Source of the DNA: Variovorax boronicumulans | Lineage (GTDB): Bacteria > Pseudomonadota > Gammaproteobacteria > Burkholderiales > Burkholderiaceae_C | Direction: 5' to 3' | Assembly (NCBI RefSeq): GCF_007677875.1 | Contig: NZ_VEDO01000006.1 | Span: forward strand, 282,897 to 346,896 | Length of the DNA stretch: 64,000 nt | In this document: positions 44,109 through 54,030 of the stretch, piece after piece | Layout: every line of letters begins with the position of its first letter | Position numbering within the stretch: the first letter of the stretch is position 1 | The notes under the pieces: generated by a model | What the model saw: the letters and a program-made list of their open reading frames with translations, nothing else | What the model was told of the DNA's origin: nothing | Database searches by the model: none | Program-made: the position numbers and the translations under genes

Positions 44109-46010
44109 CTACTCCACCGTCACCGACTTCGCCAAGTTGCGCGGCTTGTCCACGTCCGTCCCGCGCGCGCAGGCCGTGTGGTAGGCCAGCAGCTGCAACG
44201 GGACCACATGCAGCAGCGGCGACAGCTCGCCGTAGTGCTCGGGCATGCGGATCACGTGGATGCCTTCCTCGCTCTCGATGTGCGTGTCGCCGTCGGCCAG
44301 CACGTACAGCACGCCGCCGCGCGCACGCACCTCCTGCATGTTGCTCTTGAGCTTCTCCAGCAACTGGTCGTTGGGCGCCACGGTCACCACCGGCATGGTG
44401 CTGGTGACCAGCGCCAGCGGGCCGTGCTTGAGCTCGCCAGCGGCGTAGGCCTCGGCGTGGATGTACGTGATCTCCTTGAGCTTGAGCGCGCCTTCCAGCG
44501 CCACCGGGTAGTGCAGCCCGCGGCCCAGGAACAGCGCGTTCTCCATCTTCGCGAAGTCCTCAGCCCAGGTGATGATCTGCGGCTCCAGGGCCAGCACGGA
44601 CTGCAACGCCACGGGCAGGTGGCGCATGGCCTTGAGGTGGCGCTGCTCGGCCTCCTCGGTCAGCCGGCCCTTGGCCTGGGCCAGCGCCAGCGTCAGCAGA
44701 AACAGGCCGGCCAGCTGCGTGGTGAAGGCCTTGGTCGATGCCACGCCGACCTCCACACCCGCGCGCGTGATGTAGGCCAGCTTGCACTCGCGCACCATGG
44801 CGCTGGTGGCGACGTTGCAGACCGTCAGCGTGTGTTCCATGCCCAGGCTTTGCGCATGGCGCAGCGCAGCCAGCGTGTCGGCGGTCTCGCCGCTCTGGCT
44901 GATGGTGACGACCAGCGTGCGCGGATCGGGAACGGACTCGCGGTAGCGGTACTCGCTGGCGATCTCGACCTGCGTCGGGATCTTGGCGATGCCCTCCAGC
45001 CAGTACTTGGCGGTGCAGCCGCTGTAGTAGCTGGTGCCGCAGGCCAGGATCAGCACGCGGTCGATTTCCTTGAACACGCGGTGCGCGCTGGCACTCTCGC
45101 CCTCTTCGTCGGGCTGGCCGTCGAACAGTTCGGGCGCGACGCCGACCAGGCCTTCCAGCGTGTCGGCGATCGCGCGCGGCTGCTCGAAGATCTCCTTCTG
45201 CATGTAGTGGCGGTAGGGGCCCAGCTCGGCCGCGCCGCTGTGCGCCTGCACGGTCTTGACGGGACGCGTCACGCTCTTGTGCGCCTTGTCGACGATCCAG
45301 TACTTGCCCAGCTGCAGGTCGACCACGTCGCCCTCGGACAGGTAGACGATCTGGTCGGTCACGCCGGCCAGCGCCATGGCATCGCTGGCGAGAAAGTGCT
45401 CACCACCGTCCTTGCCCACGCCCAGGATCAGCGGGGAGCCGGCACGCGCGCCGACCACGCGGTGCGGCTCGTCCTTGGCGAACACGGCGATCGCGTAGGC
45501 ACCGCGCAGCTGGCGCACGGCGGCCTTGACGGCCTCGAACACGTCGCCGTCGTACAGGCTGTCGACCAGGTGGGCGATGACCTCGGTGTCGGTCTGGCTG
45601 TGGAACACATAGCCCTTGGCCTTCAGGGCGGTGCGCAGTTCGTCGTGGTTCTCGATGATGCCGTTGTGCACCAGCGCGATGCGGCCCGGCCGCTCGGCCG
45701 CGTCGGCGCCGGGGCCATGGCTGAAGTGCGGATGGGCGTTGTGCACGGCCGGCGCGCCGTGCGTGGCCCAGCGCGTGTGGGCGATGCCGGTGCCACCCTC
45801 GATGTGCTCGGCCTGCACCTGGGCCACGAGTTCGGCCACGCGCGCTGTGCTGCGCGCCCGCTGCAGCCCGCTGCCTTCGGCCGGTCCCAGGCTGGCGGCA
45901 TGGATCGCGACGCCGCAGCTGTCATAACCCCGGTATTCGAGCCGCTGCAGCCCTTGGACCAGGATGGGAACGATGTTGCGCTTGGACACTGCGCCGACGA
46001 TGCCGCACAT
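44109..46010 (-). CDS. glmS: Glutamine-fructose-6-phosphate aminotransferase
   Basis: The 633-residue GlmS makes glucosamine-6-phosphate from fructose-6-phosphate and glutamine, the first step to UDP-GlcNAc for peptidoglycan and LPS. The glutaminase nucleophile is Cys2 (MCGIVGAV), with GYDSCGVA and [10 protein letters not shown] following. Two SIS sugar-isomerase domains occupy about 290-633 ([38 protein letters not shown]), ending in the conserved [12 protein letters not shown]. No glmS ribozyme is expected in this group, and none was seen in the 135-base upstream gap. An Lrp regulator is divergent. Confidence 0.97.
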   Translation of the reverse strand: MCGIVGAVSKRNIVPILVQGLQRLEYRGYDSCGVAIHAASLGPAEGSGLQRARSTARVAELVAQVQAEHIEGGTGIAHTRWATHGAPAVHNAHPHFSHGPGADAAERPGRIALVHNGIIENHDELRTALKAKGYVFHSQTDTEVIAHLVDSLYDGDVFEAVKAAVRQLRGAYAIAVFAKDEPHRVVGARAGSPLILGVGKDGGEHFLASDAMALAGVTDQIVYLSEGDVVDLQLGKYWIVDKAHKSVTRPVKTVQAHSGAAELGPYRHYMQKEIFEQPRAIADTLEGLVGVAPELFDGQPDEEGESASAHRVFKEIDRVLILACGTSYYSGCTAKYWLEGIAKIPTQVEIASEYRYRESVPDPRTLVVTISQSGETADTLAALRHAQSLGMEHTLTVCNVATSAMVRECKLAYITRAGVEVGVASTKAFTTQLAGLFLLTLALAQAKGRLTEEAEQRHLKAMRHLPVALQSVLALEPQIITWAEDFAKMENALFLGRGLHYPVALEGALKLKEITYIHAEAYAAGELKHGPLALVTSTMPVVTVAPNDQLLEKLKSNMQEVRARGGVLYVLADGDTHIESEEGIHVIRMPEHYGELSPLLHVVPLQLLAYHTACARGTDVDKPRNLAKSVTVE

Positions 46011-46145
46011 AGAGGTTCTCCTGTGGAATGAGCGGGCGGATGCTAGGCGATGGGCTGCGTTCTTTTTGTTCAATTTTTCACACCAGACGGAATATTGTTT
46101 CCCTCTTGGTCGACAAGGACGGAAAATTTCATCGATGATCGAACC
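46011..46145. promoter_or_regulatory. Divergent glmS / Lrp promoter region
   Basis: This 135-base gap is clearly A+T-richer than its surroundings in its central part. It contains the dyad GGAA-TATTGT-TTCC (46089-46102), a partial fit to 15-base Lrp/AsnC sites, and T-rich runs at 46061-46078. It must hold both promoters. Control of glmS by the adjacent Lrp protein is plausible but not shown. Confidence 0.4.
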
Positions 46146-46637
46146 ATGGAATCTTTGGAAATCGACGCCACCGATCTGCGGCTGTTGGACCAGCTGCAGC
46201 GCGACGCGTCGTTGAGCAACCTCGCGCTGGCCGAGCTCGTGCATGTGTCCGCGCCCACCTGCCTGCGCCGCGTCAAGCGGCTGATCGATGCCGGGCTGGT
46301 GGAAGGCCAGGTGGCCATCCTCTCGCCGGACCGGCTGGCGCCAGTGCTGGGCCATGGGCTGACGGCCCTGGTGGAGATCACGCTGGACCGGCAGGACGCC
46401 GAGCGACTGGCCGCCTTCGAACAACGCGTGGTGGCCGACGACGCCGTGCAGCAGTGCTACCGCGTCTCCCCCGGGCCGGACTTCTGCCTGGTGGTGCATG
46501 CGCGCGACATGCCGGACTACCTGGCGCTGGCCGAGCGGCTGTTCACGGCCGACGCCAACGTGCGCAACGTGAAGGCCTTCTTCAGCCTCAAGCGGGCGAA
46601 GTTCCAGACCCGGCTTCCGCTGCCCGTGGCAAGGTGA
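46146..46637 (+). CDS. Lrp/AsnC-family regulator next to glmS
   Basis: The 163-residue protein has an HTH in residues 6-50 ([40 protein letters not shown]) and a RAM ligand domain to about 150 ([30 protein letters not shown]). It lies between glmS and the glmU-histidine kinase genes and is divergent from glmS. Its last 50 bases overlap the 3' end of the convergent histidine kinase gene. The effector is unknown. Confidence 0.92.
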   Translation: MESLEIDATDLRLLDQLQRDASLSNLALAELVHVSAPTCLRRVKRLIDAGLVEGQVAILSPDRLAPVLGHGLTALVEITLDRQDAERLAAFEQRVVADDAVQQCYRVSPGPDFCLVVHARDMPDYLALAERLFTADANVRNVKAFFSLKRAKFQTRLPLPVAR

Positions 46638-47355
46638 GCCAGACCGTGCAGCCCTGACCGGGCGCGGCCTCGGCGCGCACGCTGCCACCATGGCGGCGCA
46701 CGACCTGCCGCACCAGGGCCAGACCCGTGCCCAGACCCTCGAAGCGCGCACCATGCAGCCGGCCGAAGGGCTGGAACAGGCGCGTGGCCTGGGCCGGCGC
46801 GAAGCCGGCGCCGTTGTCGCGCACCCACAGCTGCACACCACCGTCTGCCAGCACCGCGCCATCGACCTGGATGCAAGCCTCGGCCGCGGGGCGCGTGAAC
46901 TTGAGGGCGTTGGCCAGCAGCGCGGCCAACGCCTGGCGCAGCTGCGAAGCGTCGCCCGGCACGGGCGGCAGGCCGGTCGCGATGTCCCAACGGATGGCGC
47001 GTGCGCGGTCGGCCTCAGGCAAGGCGGCCTCCGCCGCGCGGCGGGCTTCGGCCACCAGCAAGGCGCCGTCGGTCACACTCCAGCGCAACGGCGCGCCCGA
47101 CAGCCGCACCAGCGCCAGCACGGCGTCCAGCATCTCGCCCAGCTGGCGCGAGGAGCGATCGAGCTGGGCCAGCACGGGGGCGAGGTCCTCGCCGGACGCC
47201 ACCATCTCGCGCAGCACCTCACCGTACGCCAGCACGTGGCGCACCGGCGTGCGCAGGTCGTGCGAAACCATGCGCGCCATGTCCTCGGCATCGGCCTGGG
47301 CTGCGCCCAGCTGTGTGCGCAGCGCCTGCAGTTCGCTGGCGGCGTCCGCGCTCAC
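46588..47355 (-). CDS. Sensor-less histidine kinase
   Basis: The 255-residue kinase has a short coiled N-terminus, a HisKA phosphoacceptor His32 in [20 protein letters not shown] and an HATPase domain (N-box [10 protein letters not shown]1 [11 protein letters not shown]2 [18 protein letters not shown]). No membrane helix or PAS/GAF domain is visible, so the input must come through another protein. The GTG start overlaps the glmU stop (GTGA), so it is co-translated with glmU. No response regulator is adjacent. The 3' end overlaps the convergent Lrp gene. Confidence 0.85.
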   Translation of the reverse strand: MSADAASELQALRTQLGAAQADAEDMARMVSHDLRTPVRHVLAYGEVLREMVASGEDLAPVLAQLDRSSRQLGEMLDAVLALVRLSGAPLRWSVTDGALLVAEARRAAEAALPEADRARAIRWDIATGLPPVPGDASQLRQALAALLANALKFTRPAAEACIQVDGAVLADGGVQLWVRDNGAGFAPAQATRLFQPFGRLHGARFEGLGTGLALVRQVVRRHGGSVRAEAAPGQGCTVWLTLPRAAEAGSGTSPA

Positions 47356-48761
47356 TTGGCCTTCTTTGCCGGCCGGTTCCAGTTCGGGATGCTGACCTGG
47401 CGGCCGCGCGCCACGCTCAGCGCACCGGCCGGCGCATCCTTGGTGATGGTGGAGCCGCCGCCCACGGTGCCGCCCGCGCCGATGGTGACGGGCGCGACCA
47501 GCACGCAGTTGCTGCCCACGTGCACGTCGGCTTCGATCACCGTGCGGTGCTTGTTGGCGCCGTCGTAGTTGGCGGTGATGCTGCCGGCGCCGTAGTTCAC
47601 GCGCTCGCCCACGGTGGCATCGCCCAGGTAGGCCAGGTGGTTGGCCTTGGCGCCCTTGGCCAGCGTGGAGTTCTTGACCTCGACGAAGTTGCCGATGTGC
47701 ACCTCCTCGCCGAGCTTGGCGCCGGGGCGCAGCCGCGCGTAGGGGCCGACGATGGCGCCCGCGCCCACCTGCACCTGGCCGCCCGCGTCGGCGCCGCCCT
47801 CGATGTGGCAAAACGCCTGGATCACCGTGCCGGCTGCGATCTGCGCGTTGGCGATTACGCAATACGGGCCGATGCGCACGCCTTCGCCCAGCGTCACCTG
47901 GCCTTCGAAGACGCAGCCGATGTCGATCTCCACGTCGGCTCCGCACTCGAGCCGGCCGCGCACGTGCAGGCGTGCCGGATCGGCCAGGCGCACACCCTGC
48001 TCCATCAGGCGCTGGGCGTTGCGCAGCTGCCAGGCGCGCTCCAGCTCGGCCAGCTGCACCGGGCTGTTGACGCCGTCGACCTGGATGCGGTCGGCGGTCT
48101 TGCTCGCCACCACGGGCACACCGTCGGCGACGGCCATCTGCACGATGTCGGTCAGGTAGTACTCGCCCTGGGCGTTGTCGTTGGTCAGCCGCGCCAGCCA
48201 GCGCTTGAGCTGCACGGTGGGCACGGCCATCACGCCGGTATAGATCTCACGGATGGCGCGCTGGGCCTCCGAGGCGTCCTTGTGCTCGACGATGCGCTGC
48301 ACGGCGTCGCCATCGCGCACGATGCGGCCATAGCCCGTGGGGTCCGGCATGTCCACCGTCAGCAGCGCCAGCCGTTCGCCCGCGCTGCTGGCCAGCAGCG
48401 CGCGCAGCGTGTCGGCAGCGATCAGCGGCACGTCGCCGTTGAGGATCAGCGTGACCCCATCGTCGGGCAGTTGCGGCACGGCCTGCTGTACGGCGTGGCC
48501 CGTCCCCAACTGCGGCTCCTGTCTGACGCAATGCAGCGCCAGCGCAGCCTGGGCGGCACCCACCTGTTGGACGAAACTCTCCACCGTCGCAGCGCCATGG
48601 CCGGTGATGACGACGGTACGGCGCGGCGCCAGCTGTGCCGCAGTGTCCAGCACGTGCCCGAGCAGGGCGCGACCGGCCAGACGGTGCAACACTTTGGGGA
48701 TGCTGCTCTTCATCCGCGTGCCCTTGCCCGCGGCCATGACCACCACATCGACGGATGCCAT
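47352..48761 (-). CDS. glmU: Bifunctional GlcNAc-1-P uridyltransferase / GlcN-1-P acetyltransferase
   Basis: The 469-residue GlmU performs the last two steps to UDP-GlcNAc. The N-terminal pyrophosphorylase has [20 protein letters not shown] near residue 7 and LNGDVPLI near 109. The C-terminal left-handed beta-helix from about 255 is a hexapeptide-repeat acetyltransferase, with the active-site segment [22 protein letters not shown] and [10 protein letters not shown]. It is co-directional with glmS but separated from it by the Lrp gene. Its start codon overlaps the start codon of the opposite-strand lipoprotein gene. Confidence 0.97.
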   Translation of the reverse strand: MASVDVVVMAAGKGTRMKSSIPKVLHRLAGRALLGHVLDTAAQLAPRRTVVITGHGAATVESFVQQVGAAQAALALHCVRQEPQLGTGHAVQQAVPQLPDDGVTLILNGDVPLIAADTLRALLASSAGERLALLTVDMPDPTGYGRIVRDGDAVQRIVEHKDASEAQRAIREIYTGVMAVPTVQLKRWLARLTNDNAQGEYYLTDIVQMAVADGVPVVASKTADRIQVDGVNSPVQLAELERAWQLRNAQRLMEQGVRLADPARLHVRGRLECGADVEIDIGCVFEGQVTLGEGVRIGPYCVIANAQIAAGTVIQAFCHIEGGADAGGQVQVGAGAIVGPYARLRPGAKLGEEVHIGNFVEVKNSTLAKGAKANHLAYLGDATVGERVNYGAGSITANYDGANKHRTVIEADVHVGSNCVLVAPVTIGAGGTVGGGSTITKDAPAGALSVARGRQVSIPNWNRPAKKAK

Positions 48762-49644
48762 GCACTACCTCGCTTCTACTGGTTCAAATGCCGCGCGGAT
48801 TATCGTGCTGGCCCTGGCGTGCCTCATGGCTGGCTGCGCCACGGTGCGGCTGGCCTACAACAACGTGCCCACCTTCGGCACCTGGTGGCTCAACGGTTAC
48901 CTGGATTTCGACGATTCGCAATCGACCCGGCTGCGCGAAGACCTCGCCAGCCTGCAGCAGTGGCACCGCAGTACGCAGCTGCCGGAGATGGCCGGCCTCT
49001 TGCAGCGTGCCCAGGCGCTGGCCGCACAGGAGCACATCGCCGCCGCCCAGGCCTGCGCGCTGGTCGACGATGTGCAGCGCCAGCTGGCCGACATCAGCGC
49101 GCATTCCGAGCCCGGGGCCGCGCAACTCGTGCGCAGCCTGACGCCGGCACAGCTGCAGCACCTGGAGAGCAAATACAGCAAGACCAACGAGGAGTTCCGC
49201 AAGGAATGGCTGGCACTGAGCCCGGACAAGCTGCACGAGAAACGCTACGACAAGATGCTGGACCGCGCCGAGCACTTCTACGGCCGGCTCAGCGCCGAGC
49301 AGCGGGACCTGTTGCGCCGGCAGGTCGATGCTTCCAGCTACGACCCGCGCAAGCTGCAGGCCGAGCGGCTGCGGCGCCAGCAGGACACCTTGCAGACGCT
49401 GCGCAGCGTGGCCGGCGAGCAGGCCACGCCCGAGCAGGCCGAGCGCGCCTTGCGTGGCCTGTTCGCACGCTACCGGCAGTCGCCGCAGGCCGACTACCGC
49501 GCCTACGCCCAGCGCCAGATCGAGGAGGGCTGCGAAGGCCTGGCGCTGCTGCACGACACCACCACCGCAGCGCAGCGGGACAGCGCCGTCAAGCGGCTGC
49601 AAGCGTACGAGAAGGACTTCCGTTCGCTGGCTGTGCAGCGCTGA
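48760..49644 (+). CDS. DUF6279-type lipoprotein
   Basis: The 294-residue protein has a lipoprotein signal ([22 protein letters not shown], acylated Cys near residue 26). The mature part is all-helical and charged: [75 protein letters not shown]. This matches the DUF6279 lipoprotein family of unknown function. The ATG at 48760 is the only start that leaves a proper signal peptide, yet it overlaps the glmU start codon on the other strand, so the promoter must lie within glmU. Confidence 0.82.
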   Translation: MHYLASTGSNAARIIVLALACLMAGCATVRLAYNNVPTFGTWWLNGYLDFDDSQSTRLREDLASLQQWHRSTQLPEMAGLLQRAQALAAQEHIAAAQACALVDDVQRQLADISAHSEPGAAQLVRSLTPAQLQHLESKYSKTNEEFRKEWLALSPDKLHEKRYDKMLDRAEHFYGRLSAEQRDLLRRQVDASSYDPRKLQAERLRRQQDTLQTLRSVAGEQATPEQAERALRGLFARYRQSPQADYRAYAQRQIEEGCEGLALLHDTTTAAQRDSAVKRLQAYEKDFRSLAVQR

Positions 49645-49647
49645 GGC

Positions 49648-49884
49648 TCAACGCTTGGCCAGGTGCAAGGCCGGGCGTGGGCGCGGCAGCTCCCCGCGCT
49701 GGCGGCTGCGCTCCAGGTAGGCATGCAGGCTGTGCGGCACGTCCGGCGCGCTCCAGTCATCGCCCTGCTGGGACGGCGGCTGGAATTCGCGCGTGCCGTT
49801 GTCCTGTTGTTGCTGGCGGTTGTCCGGCGGCATGCTGCGTTGCTGCAGCCCACCCGACACGGAATCGCGGAAGTCCTGGTGCAT
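49648..49884 (-). CDS. Small Gln/Pro-rich protein, unknown
   Basis: The 78-residue protein MHQDFRDSVSGGLQQRSMPP... has a polyglutamine-like NRQQQQDN segment and a tail with APDVPHSLHAYLERSRQRGELPRP. AGGAT precedes the ATG at 49884. A start further upstream (49980) is possible but has no such site. It converges on the DUF6279 gene with three bases between stops. No domain is recognised, and it looks mostly disordered. Confidence 0.55.
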   Translation of the reverse strand: MHQDFRDSVSGGLQQRSMPPDNRQQQQDNGTREFQPPSQQGDDWSAPDVPHSLHAYLERSRQRGELPRPRPALHLAKR

Positions 49885-50006
49885 GGCGATCGATCCTGGA
49901 GCGCCGCATGCCCGGAAACGGGGCATGCTAGCGACGTTGCACCAGCTTAGGGCGCGAGTCGCTACAGACCCGTCGTCCACGGCTTGTTACAGCCGTCGGT
50001 CTCGTC

Positions 50007-50762
50007 CTACAGGAGAGGCACCTGCTCCAGCGGCTGTGCTGCGTAATCGGCCAGTTGCGTCAGTGCACGCGGGTTGCGCAGCACCAGACGGCCGTCCTCC
50101 AGGCTGTGCAGCCCCAGCGCCTGCAACCGGCGCAGCGTCCGGTGGGTGTGCACCAGCGACAGCCCGAGCGCATCGGCCATGTGCTGCTGCGTCAACGGAA
50201 AGGCGCAGCTGTTGTCCTCGGCCACCAGGCCGAGCCGCTGCAGGCGCTTGAACAGATGGATCAGCAGCACGGCCACGCGCTCGAGCGCGCTGCGCCGCCC
50301 GGTGGTCAGCAGGTTCTCGTCCAGCATCTGCTCCTCGCGCGCGCACAGCCAGGTCAGGTCGTAACCCAGGCGCGGGTGGGCGCGGTAGAGCTCCCACAGC
50401 CGGCTGCCCTGGAACACGCAGACCGAGGCCTCGGTCAAGGCCTCCACACCGTAGGTCGCACCTTCGGAGAAGCGTTGCTGCAGGCCGAAAAAGTCGCCAG
50501 GCAGCAGGAAGTTCAGGATCTGACGCCGGCCATCGCTGAGCGTCTTGTAACGGAACGCCCAACCGGCGTAGAGCGTGTAGAGCCGACCGCCGTCCGCCTG
50601 CTCGCGGATGAGCACATGCCCTGCGGGCACGCGCTCGGACGCGCTGCGCAGATCTTCGATGAACCCGAGCTCGCTGGCCGCAAGCTGGTGGAAGGCGCCG
50701 CTGGCGCGCAGGCCGCAATGCGCACAGCGCGTCGGCAATGGAGGGGCGTCGGGCGTCGTCAC
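50007..50762 (-). CDS. Crp/Fnr-family regulator
   Basis: The 251-residue protein has an N-terminal CxxC pair (RCAHCGLRASGAFHQL), a cyclic-nucleotide-binding-type barrel (about 40-150: AGHVLIREQADGGRLYTLYAGWAFRYKTLSDGRRQILNFLLPGDFFGLQ) and a Crp-type winged HTH (PLTQQHMADALGLSLVHTHRTLRRLQALGL). Only two N-terminal Cys are present, too few for an FNR iron-sulfur cluster. The GTG at 50762 gives the usual family length; an ATG at 50858 would add 32 residues. It is divergent from the LuxR-type gene. Confidence 0.85.
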   Translation of the reverse strand: MTTPDAPPLPTRCAHCGLRASGAFHQLAASELGFIEDLRSASERVPAGHVLIREQADGGRLYTLYAGWAFRYKTLSDGRRQILNFLLPGDFFGLQQRFSEGATYGVEALTEASVCVFQGSRLWELYRAHPRLGYDLTWLCAREEQMLDENLLTTGRRSALERVAVLLIHLFKRLQRLGLVAEDNSCAFPLTQQHMADALGLSLVHTHRTLRRLQALGLHSLEDGRLVLRNPRALTQLADYAAQPLEQVPLL

Positions 50763-50959
50763 CGGGCGAGTGTAGGTGGCGCCGCTGGCTCCGTCGGCGA
50801 CTGCACGCGTCGGGAATAGCGCGTGCGGTTGAAAGAATTCGCTCCAAACTGTGTGCATGCGTCACAAACCAGCTGTGGGTTCCACACGGCGCCGGTCCGA
50901 GGCTGCCACCTAAGCTTCGCACCGGCCTCGCCCATGCCGCGGGGAATAGGGAAGCTGCC

Positions 50960-51634
50960 ATGTTGGAAGGTTCAACGTCTGTCCACGCCGAGGCTGCCTG
51001 GGACCTCGGCAGTGTCATCGCTGCCACGCCGCGGCGTTTTCTCCCCGATGCCACCACGATGCTGCGCTGCATCATCGAGCATGTGGACTATGGCCTCGCG
51101 CTGATTTCGATTGGTTCACGCCGGCTGCACCTGGCGAATTCGGCGGCCCTGCTGGCCATGAGCGCAGACAGCAACCACAGCAGCGGCCTGTCTGTGGTGG
51201 CAGGCGAGCTCTGCGCCCTCACGCCGGTCGGCGAGCGCGCACTGGAGCGCAGCCTCACCCTGGCCCGTACCGGCGTGCGCGACCTGCTGACCGCCAACAA
51301 GGGTCCTGGCCGCACGACCGTCGCCGTGGTGCCGCTGGCCGGTCCGGAGGATGACGGCCAGGCGTTGCTGATCTTCTCCAAGTCGCGCCTGTGCGACGCC
51401 ACCACGCTGGCGCTGTTCGCGCGCTCGTGCGACCTCACGGCCGCCGAGAGCAACGTACTGGCCGCCGTCTGCGAAGGCAAGCGCCCGCACGAGGTGGCCC
51501 GCCGGCATGGCGTCCAGGTTTCCACGGTGCGCAGCCAGCTGCTGTCGATCCGGCAAAAAACGCGCAGCGGCTCGATCCGCGAGCTCGTGCACACCGTGTC
51601 GCTGCTGCCGCCGATGGCACGCCACCTCGCCTGA
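50960..51634 (+). CDS. LuxR-type HTH regulator
   Basis: The 224-residue protein has an N-terminal PAS-like sensing region (about 35-130: MLRCIIEHVDYGLALISIGSRRLHLANSAAL) and a C-terminal LuxR HTH at about 155-215 (CDLTAAESNVLAAVCEGKRPHEVARRHGVQVSTVRSQLLSIRQKT). No receiver domain is present. Proteins of this shape form pairs with the following Crp/Fnr gene in related genomes (recollection, not checked). Role unknown. Confidence 0.85.
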   Translation: MLEGSTSVHAEAAWDLGSVIAATPRRFLPDATTMLRCIIEHVDYGLALISIGSRRLHLANSAALLAMSADSNHSSGLSVVAGELCALTPVGERALERSLTLARTGVRDLLTANKGPGRTTVAVVPLAGPEDDGQALLIFSKSRLCDATTLALFARSCDLTAAESNVLAAVCEGKRPHEVARRHGVQVSTVRSQLLSIRQKTRSGSIRELVHTVSLLPPMARHLA

Positions 51635-51643
51635 CCCCTCCTG

Positions 51644-51672
51644 CCGGGTCGCGCGCGTGCGCGCCTGCCCGG
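51644..51672 (+). terminator. GC-rich hairpin after the LuxR-type gene
   Basis: CCGGG (51644-51648) pairs with CCCGG (51668-51672). Inside it, GCGCGC (51651-51656) pairs with GCGCGC (51659-51664). The stem starts ten bases after the stop. There is no T tract, so it may act as a weak terminator or an mRNA end-stabiliser. Confidence 0.35.
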
Positions 51673-51736
51673 GATGCATGGCTTAGACTGGCGCGAACAC
51701 GCCCACCAGCGCCGCCGTCGCGCGGCGCGTCGAGCC

Positions 51737-52399
51737 ATGATGTCCGAGTTGAGTACACAGACCGACGCGTTCAGTTCCAACGCTGCCCCTTCCAGCCCCT
51801 TGCGCCGCCTGGCTGCCCTTGGCGACGTGCGCCACTACCGCAAGGGCACCATCCTGATCCATGAATCGGACCATGGCGACACGCTCTTCGTCGTCATGGA
51901 AGGCCGCGTCAAGGTCTTCAGCACCGACGCCAATGGCCGCGAGATCACGCTGGGCGTGATCGTCGCGGGCGACTATTTCGGCGAGATGGCACTGGATGGA
52001 GGGCCGCGCTCGGCCAGCGTGATCACGCTGGAGCCGGCCGTGTGTTCGCTGGTGTCGCGCGCCACCCTGCTGGCCTTCATCGGCCAGGAACCGGGCTTTG
52101 CGCTGGACCTGCTGGGCAAGGTGATCCGGCGCGCGCGCTCGGCCACCAATGCGGTGCGCAACCTGGCCTTCACCGATGTCTACGGCCGCATCACGCAACT
52201 GCTGACCGAGCTGGCCGAGCCCCAGCCCGATGGCACGGGGCTGCTGCGTGAACGTATGACGCAGCAGGACATCGCCAGCCGCGTCGGCTGCAGCCGGGAG
52301 ATGGTCAGCCGCATCATGAAAGACCTGGAGGCCGGCGGCTACGTGGGCCTGCGCGACCGGCGCATCGCCCTGCTGGCGAAGCTGCCGGCGCGCTGGTAG
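51737..52399 (+). CDS. Crp/Fnr-family regulator (second)
   Basis: The 220-residue protein has a cyclic-nucleotide-binding barrel (about 30-135: YRKGTILIHESDHGDTLFVVMEGRVKVFSTDANGREITLGVIVAGDYFGEMALDGGPRSASV) and a Crp-type HTH (MTQQDIASRVGCSREMVSRIMKDLEAGGYVGL). The GEMALDGGPRSA phosphate-binding cassette is CRP-like, so cAMP or a related nucleotide may bind. A second ATG three bases on is also possible as start. Targets unknown. Confidence 0.9.
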   Translation: MMSELSTQTDAFSSNAAPSSPLRRLAALGDVRHYRKGTILIHESDHGDTLFVVMEGRVKVFSTDANGREITLGVIVAGDYFGEMALDGGPRSASVITLEPAVCSLVSRATLLAFIGQEPGFALDLLGKVIRRARSATNAVRNLAFTDVYGRITQLLTELAEPQPDGTGLLRERMTQQDIASRVGCSREMVSRIMKDLEAGGYVGLRDRRIALLAKLPARW

Positions 52400-52412
52400 A
52401 GCGGACCGGAGG

Positions 52413-52901
52413 TCAGGACTGCTGCTGCATGCGGCCGCGTGCCGGCGGCAGCACCAGGCCGATCACGCCCAGCGCCAGCCGTGCCAGCGCCGTGCCAGCC
52501 TGGCCCAGGGCCAGCCCGAGATCGCGCACGGGCTGGACCACAGCCTGCTGCCAGCGGCCGGCCTGCAGTACGCGGCCGACGGCGCGTGCCTGCGTCTGCG
52601 GCAGCGGGTCCCAGGCGAAGTAGGCCGCTGCCCCGCGCTCGTCACCCGAGGATTCGAGCACCACGCGCTGGCCCGCCTGCACCACCAGCCCCCGCCCCGG
52701 CACCAGGAACAGGTCGCCTGAGGCCTGGGTGTCGGTGCGCAGCATGTCCATGGTGACCCAGACACGCCCATGCGCAATGCGCAACACGCCCGCGCTGGAC
52801 GGCGTCAAGCTGAGGGCCTGACCGGCGTCGAGCTTCCAGCAGCCCGGCAGGGCGGCGGTGGACGGGGATTGATGCGTGCTTTGCGTGGCTTGGGTGAACA
52901 T
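52413..52901 (-). CDS. DUF2917 protein
   Basis: The 162-residue protein has the DUF2917 core (KLDAGQALSLTPSSAGVLRIAHGRVWVTMDMLRTDTQASGDLFLVPGRGLVVQAGQRVVLES), a small cupin-like strand set, plus a C-terminal extension of about 60 residues with WDPL. AGGAG lies upstream of the ATG at 52901. It is divergent from a LysR gene across 118 bases, the common arrangement for this family, and is probably that regulator's target. Function unknown. Confidence 0.85.
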   Translation of the reverse strand: MFTQATQSTHQSPSTAALPGCWKLDAGQALSLTPSSAGVLRIAHGRVWVTMDMLRTDTQASGDLFLVPGRGLVVQAGQRVVLESSGDERGAAAYFAWDPLPQTQARAVGRVLQAGRWQQAVVQPVRDLGLALGQAGTALARLALGVIGLVLPPARGRMQQQS

Positions 52902-52980
52902 GGTGGGCTCCTGAGTGCGGTGCTTGGGAGTGAATGATCGTCGCCGCCCCCTTGGTGGTCCAATGAATTCGCGCTAGGCT

Positions 52981-53003
52981 ATTGATTCGACGCGCGCATC
53001 AAT
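52981..53003. promoter_or_regulatory. LysR box ATTGAT-N11-ATCAAT
   Basis: A perfect inverted repeat with the canonical T-N11-A spacing of LysR-type regulators lies 17 bases before the lysR start in the divergent region with the DUF2917 gene. It is a strong candidate operator for the adjacent regulator, acting on itself and on DUF2917. Confidence 0.6.
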
Positions 53004-53019
53004 TCCCAGGCCGCCTCCC

Positions 53020-54015
53020 ATGCAGCATTCCCAGACCCACCTGCGCACGCGCCCGGTTTCCGCCGGCTACCTGCGCGCCTTCCTGGCCGTCGCCCGCCAC
53101 CTCAACTTCCGTGTCGCCGCGGAAGAGCTGGCGCTGACCCAGTCGGCCGTGAGCCGGCAGATCCAGGCCCTGGAGGAAGAGGTCGGCGTGCCACTGTTCC
53201 TGCGCCACACGCGCGCCGTGGAGCTCACGGGCGCAGGCGCCCAGCTGCTGGCCGCCGCGGCACCGGCGCTGGAACGGCTGGACGGCGCCGTGCGCCAGAT
53301 CCGCCAGAGCGCTGGCCGGCGCAGTGTCTCGCTGACCACCTTCGCCTCGTTCGCCTCCATGTGGCTGATCCCGCGGCTGGAGGCCTTCCAGCGCGACCAC
53401 CCGGACATCGACATCCGCATCGACGCCACCGACGCCGTGCTCGACCTGGACATCGCCGACGTCGACATGTCGCTGCGCTACAGCCACTTTTCCAACATGC
53501 CGCCCGACGGGCGCCGGCTGTTCGGCGAGCAGCTGACGCCGGTGGCCAGCCCCTGGCTGCTCAAGAGCGGCGTGCGCCTGCACCAGCCCGAGGACCTGGG
53601 CCAGTTCACGCTGATCGAGGCCGGCGATGCCCATGCCACCCACCTGCAGTGGCTGACCTGGCAGCGCTGGATCGACCTGCAGCTTCCGGCCGCGCAGGCC
53701 CGCAAGTTCCAGCCGCAGCGCTGGCTTTATTTCAACTACGCCTACCAGATGGTGCAGGCCGCCCTGGCCGGCCAGGGCCTGGTGCTGGCCCGGCTGCCGC
53801 TGGTGGCCGAAAGCATGGCCAACGGCGACCTGGTCGAGGTGCTGCCGGGCCGGCGCATGGACTCGCCGATGACCTACTGGCTCAAGCTGGCGCCACGCCG
53901 CGAAAGCCGGCCCGAGGTCCAGGCGTTTTGCGACTGGCTCATGGGCCAGGCCGCGCTGACGCGTGCAGCCGTCGGCGATGCGCCCGACCCCGACACCGTG
54001 GACAACTTTGACTGA
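53020..54015 (+). CDS. LysR-family regulator (GcvA-like)
   Basis: The 331-residue LysR protein has an HTH in residues 12-72 (LRAFLAVARHLNFRVAAEELALTQSAVSRQIQALEEEVGVPLFLRHTRAVELTGAG) and an effector domain at about 100-310, with the GcvA-like segments TTFASFASMWLIPRLEAFQRDHPDIDIRI and FNYAYQMVQAALAGQGLVLARLPLV. It is divergent from DUF2917, with a T-N11-A box between them. It converges on the cyclo-ligase gene with 15 bases between. Confidence 0.92.
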   Translation: MQHSQTHLRTRPVSAGYLRAFLAVARHLNFRVAAEELALTQSAVSRQIQALEEEVGVPLFLRHTRAVELTGAGAQLLAAAAPALERLDGAVRQIRQSAGRRSVSLTTFASFASMWLIPRLEAFQRDHPDIDIRIDATDAVLDLDIADVDMSLRYSHFSNMPPDGRRLFGEQLTPVASPWLLKSGVRLHQPEDLGQFTLIEAGDAHATHLQWLTWQRWIDLQLPAAQARKFQPQRWLYFNYAYQMVQAALAGQGLVLARLPLVAESMANGDLVEVLPGRRMDSPMTYWLKLAPRRESRPEVQAFCDWLMGQAALTRAAVGDAPDPDTVDNFD

Positions 54016-54030
54016 AGCGTCCGCGGCCGG

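Noticed and set aside
46011..46145. glmS ribozyme
   Set aside because: The 135-base leader is too short and lacks the conserved core; the ribozyme is known from Gram-positive bacteria.
50007..50762. FNR-type oxygen sensor
   Set aside because: Only two N-terminal cysteines are present, fewer than the four ligands needed for an FNR iron-sulfur cluster.
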